From Chloroflexota bacterium (lineage in GTDB: Bacteria > Chloroflexota > Anaerolineae > Anaerolineales > Anaerolineaceae), in NCBI GenBank assembly GCA_004347695.1, contig SLTK01000007.1:288823-352822 (forward strand): a stretch of DNA of 64,000 nucleotides. Direction: 5' to 3'. The notes under the pieces are model-generated. The model was not told the DNA's origin. It was given only the letters and a program-made list of their open reading frames with translations, and searched no databases. This document shows, one piece after another, positions 44,578 to 54,611 of the stretch (positions within the stretch are counted from its first letter, which is position 1; the number at the start of each line of letters is the position of its first letter). Both the position numbers and the translations under genes were made by a program.

Positions 44578-46035
44578 TTGAAAGATATGTCGATCCACGC
44601 AGTCAAGGCGATCCGTCCGAACAGTATGCTTGAGGGAGAATTCAACGCGTTTCAGCAGCGTTATCCAACCTATGAAAGAACTCACCTGCTGGATGAGCTG
44701 CGCCGGACCGAATACGCCCGTCTGGAGCGTCAGGGGCAGATTTACCTGGATTACACTGGCGGCGGTCTCTACAGCGATCACCAGGTGCAAACGCATCTGC
44801 ACCTGCTGCAAAACAATGTATTTGGCAACCCGCACTCCACCAACCCGACCTCGCAAGTCACGACTCGTCAGGTGGAATCGGCCCGCAGGAGCGTTCTATC
44901 CTTCTTCAATGCCTCCCCCGATGAATATGAATGTATCTTCACCCAGAATGCCAGCGGCGCGCTCAAACTGGTGGGCGAGGCTTACCCCTTCACCCCGGAC
45001 AGCCAGTACCTGCTCACCTTCGACAATCACAACTCGGTCAACGGCATCCGTGAATTTGCCCGCACCCGCGGCGCCGCCATCCACTACGCCCCGGTCAACC
45101 CGCCTGAAATGCGCATCGAAGACGGCAAGCTTGCCGCCCTGCTCGATCAGGCCAACCCGAACGCGCACAACCTGTTTGCCTACCCGGCACAGTCCAATTT
45201 CTCGGGGGTGCAGCACGATCTGGCCTGGATCGATCGGGCGCAGCAAAAAGGCTGGGATGTGCTGCTGGATGCGGCCGCTTTTGCTCCGACGAACCCGCTC
45301 GACCTCAGCGCTGTCCACCCCGATTTTGTCTGCCTCTCCTTCTATAAAATCTTTGGCTACCCGACTGGCGTTGGCGCGCTGATCGCCCGCCGCGGGGCGC
45401 TGGCAAAACTGCACCGACCCTGGTTCGCCGGCGGGACGATTACCGTCGCGTCGGTGCAGGGCGACCGGTATTTCCTGCACATCGGCGCTGAAGGGTTCGA
45501 AGACGGCACCTTGAACTATCTGACACTGCCGGCAGTTGAAATCGGGCTCGAGCACATCCAACGCATTGGCTACGATGCCATCCATACCCGGGTGGCTTGC
45601 CTGACCGGCTGGCTGCTGGAGCAATTTTCCGGCCTGCGCCACAGTAACGGCCTGCCTGTGGTCAAGATCTATGGCCCGCTGGACACCCACATGCGCGGCG
45701 GGACGATCACCCTGAACTTCTTCGACCCGCGCGGTCATTTTGTAGACCACCTGCGGGTTGAAGGTCGCGCCAACCAGAAACAAATTTCGATCCGCACGGG
45801 TTGTTTCTGCAATCCCGGCGGGGGTGAACTGGCGCTAGGGCTTACCGCTGGCGAGTTACAGACGTGTTTTTCGCTCAAGTCGCGCATGGAGTTCCAGGAC
45901 TTCCAGCGCTGCATCGACGACAAAAGCACTGGCGCGGTGCGGGTTTCCGTCGGGCTGGTCTCCAACTTTGCCGACGTCTACCACCTGATCGACTTTGCCC
46001 GCCAGTTTATCGATAAAAATTCTGATGAAGCCTGA
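44578..46035 (+). CDS. Class V aminotransferase, MOCOS/cysteine desulfurase-like
   Basis: A 485-residue PLP enzyme starting at TTG 44578 (AGGAG 6 bases upstream; ATG at 44587 is an alternative). IYLDYTGGGLYSDHQV and FGNPHSTNPTS resemble the N-terminal domain of molybdenum cofactor sulfurases. The Schiff-base Lys is in LSFYKIFGYPTGVGAL, and RTGCFCNPGG holds the Cys that accepts sulfur. There is no MOSC domain, so it could be a stand-alone MOCOS-like desulfurase or a kynureninase-like relative. Gap 44343-44577 holds only short direct repeats (ACAGGATTCCAA). Confidence 0.83.
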   Translation: MKDMSIHAVKAIRPNSMLEGEFNAFQQRYPTYERTHLLDELRRTEYARLERQGQIYLDYTGGGLYSDHQVQTHLHLLQNNVFGNPHSTNPTSQVTTRQVESARRSVLSFFNASPDEYECIFTQNASGALKLVGEAYPFTPDSQYLLTFDNHNSVNGIREFARTRGAAIHYAPVNPPEMRIEDGKLAALLDQANPNAHNLFAYPAQSNFSGVQHDLAWIDRAQQKGWDVLLDAAAFAPTNPLDLSAVHPDFVCLSFYKIFGYPTGVGALIARRGALAKLHRPWFAGGTITVASVQGDRYFLHIGAEGFEDGTLNYLTLPAVEIGLEHIQRIGYDAIHTRVACLTGWLLEQFSGLRHSNGLPVVKIYGPLDTHMRGGTITLNFFDPRGHFVDHLRVEGRANQKQISIRTGCFCNPGGGELALGLTAGELQTCFSLKSRMEFQDFQRCIDDKSTGAVRVSVGLVSNFADVYHLIDFARQFIDKNSDEA

Positions 46036-46044
46036 TCCGGCGTT

Positions 46045-46803
46045 TTACCCAAAGCGTCCGGTGACGTAATCCTGGGTTTCCTTCTCGCGCGGTTTGAGGA
46101 ATAACTCTTTTCCCGGCGCATATTCCACCAGCCGGCCCTGCAGGAAAAAACCGGCATAATCCGCGGTGCGGGCAGCCTGCTGCACATTATGCGGCACCAG
46201 GATGATGGTAAGGCGCTCTTTAAGCGTGGCCAACATGCCCTCGATTTTTGCGGTGGAGACGGGATCGAGCGCTGAGGTGGGCTCATCGAGCATGATCACC
46301 TCGGGTTCCAAAGCCAAAACACGCGCAATGCACAGCCGCTGCTGCTGTCCGCCCGATAGCGACGTCCCGGGGTCATTCAGCCGGTCGTACACTTCATCCC
46401 ACAGCACCGCCTGACGCAGCGATTGTTCCACCCGCTCGTCCAGCAACGACTTATTGCGTTCGCCCATCAGCCGCAAGCCGTAAATTACATTTTCGTACAC
46501 CGAAAGCGGCAGCGGCGCCGGCCGTGAAAAGACCATTCCCACTTTGCGGCGCAGTTCAATCACGTCTGTCGCCGGATCCAGAATATTTTGTTCGTTAAAT
46601 ACAATCTTGCCCTGAGCGGTATCTACATCCGCCAGGTCGTTCAACCGGTTGAGCGCCCGCAGCAGCGTCGATTTTCCGCCCCCGGCCGGGCCAAACAAAA
46701 CATTCACCGCATTGGCAATAATATCGATACTGACGTTTTGCAGGCTTTCCACGCCGTCTGAATACATCAGCGTCAAATTCTGCACCGAAATTTTTGCGCT
46801 CAT
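46045..46803 (-). CDS. pstB: Phosphate ABC transporter ATP-binding protein
   Basis: A 252-residue ATPase with Walker A GPAGGGKST, signature LSGGQQQR, Walker B VIMLDEPTSALDP and switch VPHNVQQAARTAD. Last gene of pstSCAB. Walker A reads PAGGGKS where most PstB have PSGCGKS, which is tolerated in ABC ATPases. Starts 7 bases after pstA. Confidence 0.95.
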   Translation of the reverse strand: MSAKISVQNLTLMYSDGVESLQNVSIDIIANAVNVLFGPAGGGKSTLLRALNRLNDLADVDTAQGKIVFNEQNILDPATDVIELRRKVGMVFSRPAPLPLSVYENVIYGLRLMGERNKSLLDERVEQSLRQAVLWDEVYDRLNDPGTSLSGGQQQRLCIARVLALEPEVIMLDEPTSALDPVSTAKIEGMLATLKERLTIILVPHNVQQAARTADYAGFFLQGRLVEYAPGKELFLKPREKETQDYVTGRFG

Positions 46804-46810
46804 CCTGACC

Positions 46811-47677
46811 TCACCATTGCCGCCGGGCGCGCGCCCGGTTGCGAATTAAGGTGGCGATCACATTCATCCCAAGCACAAAGATCAACAGTACCAGAACCGT
46901 GCCGTATTGAATTTCGACCGGCATACCCGGCACCGAGGTCGAGATGACGAAAATGTGATATGGCAGCGCCATGGTGGCATCCAGCGGAGATTGCGGCAGC
47001 AACGGCAGGAAGAACGCCGCCCCGGTGAACATGATCGGCGCAGTCTCACCGGCAGCTCGTTCCAACCCCAATATGACGCCTGTGATGACCCCGGGCAATG
47101 CCTGTGGCAGGGTGATGCGCTTGATCGTCTGCCAGCGGGTTGCTCCCAGTGAGGTGGATACCACCCGGAAGGCGTTGGGCACCTGCCGCAGCGCTTCTTC
47201 GGTTGTGCTGATGATCACCGGCAGCGTCATGATCGACAAGGTCAGCGAAGCCGCCAGGATGCTGGTGCCAAATTTCAGGAAGAGCACAAATAATCCCAAC
47301 CCAAACAGCCCATATACCACGGATGGGATGCCCGCCAGGTTGATGATGGCGATGCGCACCAGCCGGGTAGCGCGGTTGTCAGGCGCGTATTCGGCGATGT
47401 AAATGCCAGCGGCCACCCCCAGCGGCACCGAAAACACGGCTGTCCCCAGCGTCAGGTAGAAGGTGCCCATAATCGCCGGGAGAATCCCGCCGGCGCGCAT
47501 GCCTTCGCGCGGCATGGCGCTGATGAATTCCCAACTGAGCGCCGGCGCGCCGCGCACGATGATGTAAACAATCACGCCAATGACCGGCAACGCCGTCAAA
47601 AGCGTTATCAGGCGCAGCAAGTTGACACCCAGTAAAGCATTGCGGCGGGAAGTTCGAGCGGCGTCAGAGTTTTCCAT
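46811..47677 (-). CDS. pstA: Phosphate ABC transporter permease PstA
   Basis: A 288-residue membrane protein with six segments and the inner-membrane permease loop (EEALRQVPNAFRVVSTSLGATRWQTIKRITLPQALPGVITG). The ATG at 47677 follows a GTG one codon earlier. It lies 13 bases after the pstC stop. Confidence 0.95.
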   Translation of the reverse strand: MENSDAARTSRRNALLGVNLLRLITLLTALPVIGVIVYIIVRGAPALSWEFISAMPREGMRAGGILPAIMGTFYLTLGTAVFSVPLGVAAGIYIAEYAPDNRATRLVRIAIINLAGIPSVVYGLFGLGLFVLFLKFGTSILAASLTLSIMTLPVIISTTEEALRQVPNAFRVVSTSLGATRWQTIKRITLPQALPGVITGVILGLERAAGETAPIMFTGAAFFLPLLPQSPLDATMALPYHIFVISTSVPGMPVEIQYGTVLVLLIFVLGMNVIATLIRNRARARRQW

Positions 47678-47690
47678 CACGCTTATCCAA

Positions 47691-48581
47691 TCAGGAGAGC
47701 AAACGCTCGGCCCGTTTCCGGCTGCGCAAAGCTAAGGATGAGGCAGTCAGGTTGACCGCCAGCGATATGCCAAACAACACGATGCCGATAAAGAACAATA
47801 CATGGTAATGCGTCGATCCAGTCGCCACCTCGCCCATCTCGGATGCAATGGTGGCGGTCATGGTTCGGGCCGGCAGGAAAAGCGCATTCAAGCTGCGCGG
47901 CAGTACCGGCGCATTGCCGGTGACCATCATCACCGCCATAGTCTCGCCAATGGAACGCCCGACCCCCAGCATCACCGCGGTCAAAAGGCCCGAACGCGCT
48001 GCCGGAACGGTCACCCCCCAGATGGTCTGCCAGTGATTGGCGCCAAGAGCCAGCGCGCCGTGCCGGTAGGTGCTCGGTACGGTATTCAACGCGTCTTCAG
48101 AGATCGAGACGATGGTCGGGATGGCAATGAAACCCAGCAGTACCGCACCGGTAAAAGCGGTCAAACCAGTTGGCAGGTTGAGAAATTGGCGGAAAAACGG
48201 CGCTGCCAGTTGGATACCTAAAAAGCCAAGCACCACCGAAGGCAGACCGGCCAAAATTTCGATGATCGGCTTGAGAATATTCTTGATCCAGGCCGGCGCC
48301 AGTTCGGAGAGGTACACCGCCGTTCCGATGCCAAACGGAATACCGATCAGCAGCGCGCCAACCGTTACCAGCACCGATCCAAAAATCAGCGGCCAGATGC
48401 CAAAATACCCCTCGATCGGATACCAGCGCGCGCCAAACAGGTCTTTGAGCGGCACCTCACCCAGCGCCGGGAAACCCTCGCGCGCCAGGAAGAACAGGAT
48501 CAGGCTGACAAATAAAATGCTGGAATAGCCGGAAATCTTGATGATCCAGGTGATCCAGCGTTCGCCTTTAGCCGTTTCCAT
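47691..48581 (-). CDS. pstC: Phosphate ABC transporter permease PstC
   Basis: A 296-residue membrane protein with six segments and the EAA loop (EDALNTVPSTYRHGALALGANHWQTIWGVTVPAARSGLLTA). FGTAVYLSELAP and GRSIGETMAVMM are typical of PstC. Forms the membrane channel with PstA for high-affinity phosphate uptake. Confidence 0.95.
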   Translation of the reverse strand: METAKGERWITWIIKISGYSSILFVSLILFFLAREGFPALGEVPLKDLFGARWYPIEGYFGIWPLIFGSVLVTVGALLIGIPFGIGTAVYLSELAPAWIKNILKPIIEILAGLPSVVLGFLGIQLAAPFFRQFLNLPTGLTAFTGAVLLGFIAIPTIVSISEDALNTVPSTYRHGALALGANHWQTIWGVTVPAARSGLLTAVMLGVGRSIGETMAVMMVTGNAPVLPRSLNALFLPARTMTATIASEMGEVATGSTHYHVLFFIGIVLFGISLAVNLTASSLALRSRKRAERLLS

Positions 48582-48593
48582 GCCTGTTTGCGC

Positions 48594-49490
48594 TCACTTT
48601 CCAGCCGTTGGGCTAAGGATGGGGACAAAGCCAAGGTCGGTAACGATCTGCTGAGCGTCCGGCGAGAGAATCCAGGCCAGGTAATCCAGAACGGATTGCG
48701 GCGCACCGGTTTGAGTGTACATATACAGATCGCGCGAGATCGGGTATTGACCGTTGTTGACCGACTCAACCGACGGCAACACATACGGTTGATCGGCCGT
48801 GCGCGCTACCGCCAGCATCTTGACTTCGGGTGTCACGTAACCCAAACCGTCATAACCGATGGCGTTGGGGTTCTCGCTGACTTCGGCGATGATCCCCTCG
48901 GAAGATGGCAGCAGCAGCGTATCCGCGGAAAAAATTTCTTTATTTTCCTTATCCCCCAGGCGTACCACCTCTTCCAGGAAGTAAACGTGCGTCCCGGAAT
49001 TGGTTTCGCGCGATAGGCGCACGATAGGACGATCCTCGCCGCCCAACTCCGACCAGTTATTGACCTCGCCGCGGTAAATGCGCGCGATTTGTTCCAGTGA
49101 AAGTTCCCCGATCGGGTTCTCCGGGTTGACGATCACCGCAATGGCGTCACGGGCAATCACATGCTCGACCGGTTCGATTCCGTTGGCCTTGGCTGCCTGG
49201 ATTTCTTCAGCTTTGATTTTGCGCGAGGCGTTGGCAATGTCCACCGTACCGCTGATCAGGGCGGTCAATCCGGTGCCGGACCCGCCGCCGGTGACCGAAA
49301 TGCGCACTTCCGGTTTGACGGTCTGATAGGCTTCCGCCCAGGCCAGCGCCAGGTTGACGATGGTGTCGGAGCCTTTATTTTGGATGTAGGTTGAAGCGGA
49401 TGGGGCAGTCGAATCACTCGGGGTAGCCGAACAGGCAGTCAGCAATAGCATGAACCCGATCAACCATCGGCGCGCGGCAACGAATCTCAT
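48594..49490 (-). CDS. pstS: Phosphate-binding lipoprotein PstS
   Basis: A 298-residue substrate-binding lipoprotein with lipobox LLTAC (Cys20) and a Ser/Thr linker. Phosphate-binding segments are NKGSDTI, SVTGGGSGTGL and SRETNSGTH, as in PstS. First gene of pstSCAB. TATAAT (49499-49504, minus) is 8 bases before the ATG with no ribosome site, so the message may be nearly leaderless. No phoU or phoB is adjacent. Confidence 0.95.
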   Translation of the reverse strand: MRFVAARRWLIGFMLLLTACSATPSDSTAPSASTYIQNKGSDTIVNLALAWAEAYQTVKPEVRISVTGGGSGTGLTALISGTVDIANASRKIKAEEIQAAKANGIEPVEHVIARDAIAVIVNPENPIGELSLEQIARIYRGEVNNWSELGGEDRPIVRLSRETNSGTHVYFLEEVVRLGDKENKEIFSADTLLLPSSEGIIAEVSENPNAIGYDGLGYVTPEVKMLAVARTADQPYVLPSVESVNNGQYPISRDLYMYTQTGAPQSVLDYLAWILSPDAQQIVTDLGFVPILSPTAGK

Positions 49491-49498
49491 ACAGATAA

Positions 49499-49504
49499 AT
49501 TATA
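49499..49504 (-). promoter_or_regulatory. -10 box of pst operon
   Basis: TATAAT on the minus strand 8 bases before the pstS ATG. TTGACT lies only 9 bases upstream of it, too near for a standard -35, and may be part of a regulator site. The rest of 49505-49834 shows no gene. Confidence 0.5.
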
Positions 49505-49834
49505 ACCGACGGAAGTCAAACCAAGGACTAATAGATTTTGCGGATCGTCGCTGTGGCGCAGGAAAGTGGTGGTTTGGCCTGCAGCGATTTAACCGGATCG
49601 CCCATATTTCCAAATCCTTGTCATCCTGAATGCCCCGGGGAAGATGATCATTAATTTTAGAGCGGCAGCAGGGGCATGAAGGATCTCGCGGCCGGGCATC
49701 CATTTTCTTCGCGTTCCGAAAAGACCAACGGAACGCTCAGAGTAACACATAAAGGTGGTGCAGCCTGTCAATTGATTTTGTGATAGCTTGCCCAGGCCTG
49801 AGCGCCCTGAAAATTAGGAAAGCGAGCTCCGGTT

Positions 49835-49843
49835 TGGTATAAT
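49835..49843 (+). promoter_or_regulatory. Extended -10 promoter of gyrA
   Basis: TGGTATAAT (TGn plus TATAAT) about 38 bases before the gyrA ATG, with no good -35. GAAGGAAAA is the ribosome-binding site. Confidence 0.55.
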
Positions 49844-49880
49844 TATAAGGTTACCAACCATTTGCGCGAAGGAAAATTTC

Positions 49881-52343
49881 ATGGATATCGGTACGGTCCA
49901 AAATGTAGATATCGACGGCCAGATGCGCGAGGCGTTCCTCGATTACGCCATGAGCGTGATCGTGGCGCGCGCCCTGCCGGATGCCCGCGACGGGCTCAAA
50001 CCGGTTCACCGCCGCATCCTGTTTGCCATGTCCGAGCTGGGCATGCGCTCCACCACCGCTTACAAAAAGTCGGCGCGCATCGTTGGAGAAGTGCTTGGCA
50101 AGTACCATCCGCACGGCGACATGGCCGTTTATGACGCCATGGCGCGCATGGTGCAGGATTTCTCCATGCGCTACCCTCTCATCGACGGACAGGGCAACTT
50201 CGGCTCGGTCGATGGCGATGCACCAGCCGCCATGCGCTACACCGAAGCCCGCCTTGGACCGATGGCTGAAGAATTGCTGGCCGATATCGACAAGAACACC
50301 GTCGATTTCAGTGATAATTTTGACGGCTCGCTCAGAGAGCCAACCGTATTGGCAGCTCGCCTGCCCAACCTGCTACTAAACGGCTCGGTTGGCATCGCGG
50401 TCGGCATGGCAACCAACATTCCGCCGCATAACCTGCGCGAACTGTGCAATGCCATTAATTATCTGATCGATCACTATGACCAGGTGGACGACGTCAGCGT
50501 GGACGATTTGATGGCCTTCCTGCCCGGACCCGACTTTCCAACCGGCGGTATCATTGTCGGCGCCGACACGATCAAACAAATGTACAGCACCGGGCGCGGA
50601 CGCCTGATCGTCCGTGGACAGGCGCACATCGAAGAAGCGAAAAACGGGCGTTACAACATCATCATCACCGAAATCCCGTACCAGATCAATAAAACCACGT
50701 TGATCGAACGCATTGCTGATCTGGCGCGCGAGGGCCGGCTGGATGCCATCTCCGACTTGCGCGATGAATCAGACCGGCGCGGCATGAGTATTGTCCTGGA
50801 ACTCAAACGCGGCGCACAGGCCAAAAAAGTGCTCAACCAGTTGTACAAATACACGCCCCTGCAAACCACCTTTGGCGCGCATATTCTGGCCCTGGTGGGA
50901 AACGAGCCGCGGTTGCTTTCGCTCAAACGCGCGCTGCAACATTACATCGAGCACCGCCAGCTTGTCATCACCCGCCGCTCGCAATTCGAACTGGATAAAG
51001 CCCGCGCCCGTGCGCACATTCTGGACGGGTTGCTGATTGCTCTGGCTAACCTGGATGCTGTCATCCAGACCATTCGCCAGTCGCCGGACGTGGAAACAGC
51101 CCGCGACCGCCTGATGGCCAACTTCAACCTGACAGAAATTCAGGCCCAGGCCATCCTGGATATGCAGCTACGCCGCCTGGCCGCCCTGGAGCGCCAGAAA
51201 ATCGAAGAGGAACACAAAGCGCTGTTGGAACGCATCGCTTACCTGGAAGACCTGCTGGCATCCCCCCACAAGATTTTGGATGTCGTCAAAGCCGACCTGA
51301 ATGAGATTGGCGAGAAATACGGCGACGACCGCCGCACCAGGATTGCCCATGACGGCAAAGAAGGTTTCAGCGAAGAAGACCTGGTGGCGGACGAGCATGT
51401 GCTCATCAACATCACCACCAAGGGCTATATCAAGCGCGTGGCAGCCAGGTCCTTCCGTACCCAGTTACGCGGCGGCCGCGGCGTCACCGGCCAGAACCTC
51501 AAGAATGAAGATGAAATCTTGATGGTGATTCCAGCGCGTACGCTGCAGACGCTGCTGTTCTTCACCAACAAGGGCAAAGTTTATTCTGAGAAGGTATACC
51601 AGCTGCCAGACGCCGGACGTACCGATCGTGGGATTTCCATTCAAAACGTGCTTGCGCTCGGATCGGACGAATCGATCACGGCAGCAGTGGCTGTGCCTGA
51701 ATTTAAGGCCGGCGCTTACTGCACCATGGCAACCGTAAGAGGCAAGGTCAAACGTGTCTCCCTGGAAGAATTTTCCAGCGTCCGGCCCTCCGGCCTGATC
51801 GCCATTGGCCTGGAAACAGGCGATGAACTGGGCTGGGTGGGCTTGACCGGCGGCAAAGACGACCTGATTCTGGTGACTGCAAATGGCCAGGCGCTGCGTT
51901 TTATCGAGCAAACGATCCGTCCGATGGGACGCCCCGCTTCGGGCATAAACGGCATCCACCTGGCTAAAGATGACCGGGTCGCCTCTATGGAGGTGGTCAA
52001 AGCGGACGCCGAGTTATTGGTTGTGACCGAGTGGGGTTATGGCAAGCGCACGCCGCTTAAAGATTACCCGGTCAAAGGCCGCGCCACGAACGGTATTTTG
52101 ACCATCGATCAGCGCAATCTGGACAAGATTGGTAAAATTGCCACTGCCCGGGTGGTGGAAGAAAATGATGAAGTCACGCTCATCTCTGCCAGCGGCTTAA
52201 TCATCCGCATGAAGGTTAAAGATATCAGTCAGACGGGACGGGCGACCCGCGGGGTGCGGGTGATGGACCTTGGCCCCGGTGATACGGTGGTTACCGTTGC
52301 GCGCATTGCAGAATCCGACTTGAAAGAAGTTGGCGAAGAATAG
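49881..52343 (+). CDS. gyrA: DNA gyrase subunit A
   Basis: An 820-residue type II topoisomerase subunit. Catalytic Tyr120 is in [10 protein letters not shown], and the winged-helix DNA gate is at [17 protein letters not shown]. The C-terminal pinwheel has a GyrA box (QLRGGRG), which supports GyrA over ParC. At the place of E. coli Ser83 there is Met81, while Asp85 matches E. coli Asp87; non-Ser residues at this place are linked with low quinolone sensitivity. Normal length. Ends at a hairpin terminator. Confidence 0.95.
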   Translation: MDIGTVQNVDIDGQMREAFLDYAMSVIVARALPDARDGLKPVHRRILFAMSELGMRSTTAYKKSARIVGEVLGKYHPHGDMAVYDAMARMVQDFSMRYPLIDGQGNFGSVDGDAPAAMRYTEARLGPMAEELLADIDKNTVDFSDNFDGSLREPTVLAARLPNLLLNGSVGIAVGMATNIPPHNLRELCNAINYLIDHYDQVDDVSVDDLMAFLPGPDFPTGGIIVGADTIKQMYSTGRGRLIVRGQAHIEEAKNGRYNIIITEIPYQINKTTLIERIADLAREGRLDAISDLRDESDRRGMSIVLELKRGAQAKKVLNQLYKYTPLQTTFGAHILALVGNEPRLLSLKRALQHYIEHRQLVITRRSQFELDKARARAHILDGLLIALANLDAVIQTIRQSPDVETARDRLMANFNLTEIQAQAILDMQLRRLAALERQKIEEEHKALLERIAYLEDLLASPHKILDVVKADLNEIGEKYGDDRRTRIAHDGKEGFSEEDLVADEHVLINITTKGYIKRVAARSFRTQLRGGRGVTGQNLKNEDEILMVIPARTLQTLLFFTNKGKVYSEKVYQLPDAGRTDRGISIQNVLALGSDESITAAVAVPEFKAGAYCTMATVRGKVKRVSLEEFSSVRPSGLIAIGLETGDELGWVGLTGGKDDLILVTANGQALRFIEQTIRPMGRPASGINGIHLAKDDRVASMEVVKADAELLVVTEWGYGKRTPLKDYPVKGRATNGILTIDQRNLDKIGKIATARVVEENDEVTLISASGLIIRMKVKDISQTGRATRGVRVMDLGPGDTVVTVARIAESDLKEVGEE

Positions 52344-52362
52344 TTCTCGGTTTTAATACAAA

Positions 52363-52398
52363 ACAGGCGCAGGCTGATACCGGCTGCGCCTGTAATTT
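52363..52398 (+). terminator. gyrA terminator
   Basis: ACAGGCGCAG (52363-52372) pairs with CTGCGCCTGT (52384-52393), followed by AATTTTT. It also faces the small membrane protein gene from the other side. Confidence 0.87.
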
Positions 52399-52408
52399 TT
52401 AAACAGGG

Positions 52409-52609
52409 TTAAATACCTACTTTGTTAAAAGCAATGAGCAGTAAGCTTCCCATCGCGCAGGTCATCACCAGCAGCAACACAGAGACCAGAAACCGCTGTG
52501 GTGCGGTCATGCCAAGAAAGTGGCCGTCCGATAAGCCGCCAGCGGACTCCTCAACCGGCATATCATCTATGAAAGACTGTGTAGCGGAATTTCGCAGATC
52601 GTCTAACAT
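52409..52609 (-). CDS. Small single-pass membrane protein
   Basis: A 66-residue protein. About 35 soluble acidic residues are followed by one membrane segment (FLVSVLLLVMTCAMGSLLLIAF). GGGAGGG is 5 bases before the ATG, a strong sign of translation. It lies 21 bases downstream of birA on the same strand. I do not recognise the family. Confidence 0.7.
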   Translation of the reverse strand: MLDDLRNSATQSFIDDMPVEESAGGLSDGHFLGMTAPQRFLVSVLLLVMTCAMGSLLLIAFNKVGI

Positions 52610-52630
52610 CCAAACCCTCCCAACCCTTAT

Positions 52631-53413
52631 TTAACCACGAACCGGCCTTAAATGCACGTCCCCAACCGATACCATTTTTTCTGTCCCATCGTCCATGCGA
52701 AGCCTTAAGTTGCCCTGATCATTCACACCCAATAACAATCCATCGAAGGACTGACTGCCAGAATTCTTCAGAGTCACCTGTTCGCCTTTGAACGCCAGGC
52801 GTTCTTCCCATGTCCGGAAAAATTCAGCCGATCCCAGCCGGCTGCGCCACTCGAAGAAGGATTCCAACACTGCGTGCAGCAACTTCCAGCGGTCAAGCTG
52901 CCTGCCAAGCTGCTCTTCCACGCAGGTCGCCGGGAATTGAACCTGATCGGCAGGCGGTACAGAAGCGGGTGCAATATTGATTCCAATACCCACCACCACC
53001 CCGTGCACCTGCCCGGCCTGCCATGCTGATTCTGCCAGAATGCCGCAAGTCTTTCGGCGCGCCAGCAGCACGTCATTAGGCCACTTGATTTCGGCGGGCA
53101 GGCCAAGGCCCTGCAGCGCCAGACAGACCGCCAGCCCTGCCAATGGCGAGAACAATCCCAGGTTTTCTTGTTCCGCGACCGTCGGGCGCAAGATCAGAGA
53201 AAAGGCCAGCGCTGCGCCCGGGTTGGTCACCCAGGCGCGTCCCAGCCGCCCGCGCCCTTTGGTTTGCTGGTCGGCAACCACCAGTGAGCCATCCATTGCG
53301 CCGGCTTCAGCCCAGGCCAGGGCTTCATCGTTGGTGGAACCGATGGTGTCAAACGTCCGGATTGCTGGAAGCGGCAAGTCGGCCAGAGTTTGCTGGAGTC
53401 GATCTGTTTGCAT
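52631..53413 (-). CDS. birA: Biotin--[biotin carboxyl carrier protein] ligase
   Basis: A 260-residue biotin protein ligase without an N-terminal DNA-binding domain, so enzyme only. TIGSTNDEA, QTKGRGRLGRAW (GRGRxGR biotinyl-AMP loop), KWPNDVLL and GVVVGIGINI are the conserved motifs, followed by the small C-terminal SH3-like domain. It should biotinylate the carrier encoded at 30857. Confidence 0.95.
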   Translation of the reverse strand: MQTDRLQQTLADLPLPAIRTFDTIGSTNDEALAWAEAGAMDGSLVVADQQTKGRGRLGRAWVTNPGAALAFSLILRPTVAEQENLGLFSPLAGLAVCLALQGLGLPAEIKWPNDVLLARRKTCGILAESAWQAGQVHGVVVGIGINIAPASVPPADQVQFPATCVEEQLGRQLDRWKLLHAVLESFFEWRSRLGSAEFFRTWEERLAFKGEQVTLKNSGSQSFDGLLLGVNDQGNLRLRMDDGTEKMVSVGDVHLRPVRG

Positions 53414-53439
53414 TGGCCTATTTTACCTTCATTTAAACG

Positions 53440-53467
53440 GTAAAAGCCGCATCTCTGCGGCTTTTAC
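53440..53467. terminator. Hairpin between hsp20 and birA
   Basis: GTAAAAGCCGCA (53440-53451) and TGCGGCTTTTAC (53456-53467), a 12-bp stem with a 4-base loop, lies just after the hsp20 stop. The T tract is part of the stem, so termination is likely but not certain. Confidence 0.7.
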
Positions 53468-53494
53468 AACCGATAAAACCGAAAGGCGATCTGT

Positions 53495-53917
53495 TTAATT
53501 CACATTAACTTTGATGGTCTTCGGGCGAGCTTCCTCAGCCTTGGGGATGCGCAGGGTCAATACGCCGTCTTTAAGGCTGGCCTCGACCTTGGCTGAATCC
53601 ACCGGCTCAGGCAGGCGCAGGGTGCGCATGAAGCGGCCGACCGGGCGCTCGCGCAGCAAATAGGTGGCCTGCTCGTCATATTCGACCTTCAGTTCACCCT
53701 GAATGGTCACGGTATCGCCAACGACCTGAATGCTCAAGTCATCTGCCGACACACCGGGCAGCAGAGCTGATACTTCATAATCTTCGGCATTGTCTCTGAC
53801 ATCCAGCGGGAAAGCCACGCGGGCGGCATCGCCGAACCATTCGTCATTCATCATCCGGTTGAACATCCGGCGGTGAGCCATCATCCGGTTGTAAGGGGTG
53901 GTAAGATAAAAAGCCAT
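53495..53917 (-). CDS. Hsp20/alpha-crystallin family small heat shock protein
   Basis: A 140-residue chaperone. N-terminal Met/Arg-rich arm, alpha-crystallin domain at about residues 35-130 (VSALLPGVSADDLSIQVVGDTVTIQGEL, ERPVGRFMRTLRLPEPVDSAKVEASLKDGVLTLRIPK), short tail with IKVNVN. GGAGG before ATG 53917 sets the start. Typical size. Confidence 0.94.
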   Translation of the reverse strand: MAFYLTTPYNRMMAHRRMFNRMMNDEWFGDAARVAFPLDVRDNAEDYEVSALLPGVSADDLSIQVVGDTVTIQGELKVEYDEQATYLLRERPVGRFMRTLRLPEPVDSAKVEASLKDGVLTLRIPKAEEARPKTIKVNVN

Positions 53918-54119
53918 GGTTGCCTCCAATTCTTAACTTTTGATGATCCAATACGCTGTACAAATAGGGTTTTTGCTTACAGAAATTATTTTAGGCTCGA
54001 GCTGTAAGAGTCAGATAAGTGAAATATTAGTGTTTTGTATGAAAGGTTAGTTTCCTGCTTCGCCGCGTACCGGAGGAAAATATTGTGGTATGATTTTGCC
54101 CCGAGGTTGAAACCAACAA

Positions 54120-54482
54120 ATGGACGACAAAATCACAATTATCGAAGGCCCCCCGCCCGATTTTGAAGATATCGATGACGGCTGGGCGCTGGGACTCAAC
54201 GAAGGCCCCGCTTTATATGATCTATCGTTGACCCGCCTGCGGACGTTCAACGGCCCGGCGCTGGTCGAACGTTGCCACCGCGCCTGGCGCAAACAGGAGC
54301 CCATATACCTGCACTACCGCACCCCTATTGGTATGGAAGAACGCGCCCCCATCATGGCAGCCCGCTCTTTGGAAACGGGCGATGGGCAGGTCCTGCTGCT
54401 TTGGGTCCGCCGTCAACATGATGAGACAGAAATCGAAATCGACATCGATGACGATGAAGATGATCCAGGAACAGAATTCTAG
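54120..54482 (+). CDS. Conserved hypothetical protein with acidic tail
   Basis: A 120-residue soluble protein with an acidic N-terminus and a strongly acidic C-terminus (EIEIDIDDDEDD). The middle (LRTFNGPALVERCHRAWRKQEPIYLHYRTPIGMEERAPIMAARS) is basic. GAGG is 13 bases upstream, and the gene is followed by a strong hairpin terminator, which supports it as real. I do not recognise the family. Confidence 0.7.
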   Translation: MDDKITIIEGPPPDFEDIDDGWALGLNEGPALYDLSLTRLRTFNGPALVERCHRAWRKQEPIYLHYRTPIGMEERAPIMAARSLETGDGQVLLLWVRRQHDETEIEIDIDDDEDDPGTEF

Positions 54483-54509
54483 ATCTTGATCGCGTAGTAT
54501 TGATATGCA

Positions 54510-54543
54510 AAAAAGAATTTGTCCATACAGACAAATTCTTTTT
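54510..54543. terminator. Bidirectional terminator after the acidic-tail gene
   Basis: AAAAAGAATTTGTC (54510-54523) and GACAAATTCTTTTT (54530-54543) form a 14-bp stem with A- and T-runs at both ends. Confidence 0.85.
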
Positions 54544-54611
54544 GTTATAAGCACCTTTCAAAACTTGCGAGCAATTTTTATTGTTGTAGCAAATTAAGGA
54601 CCTTGTATGTG

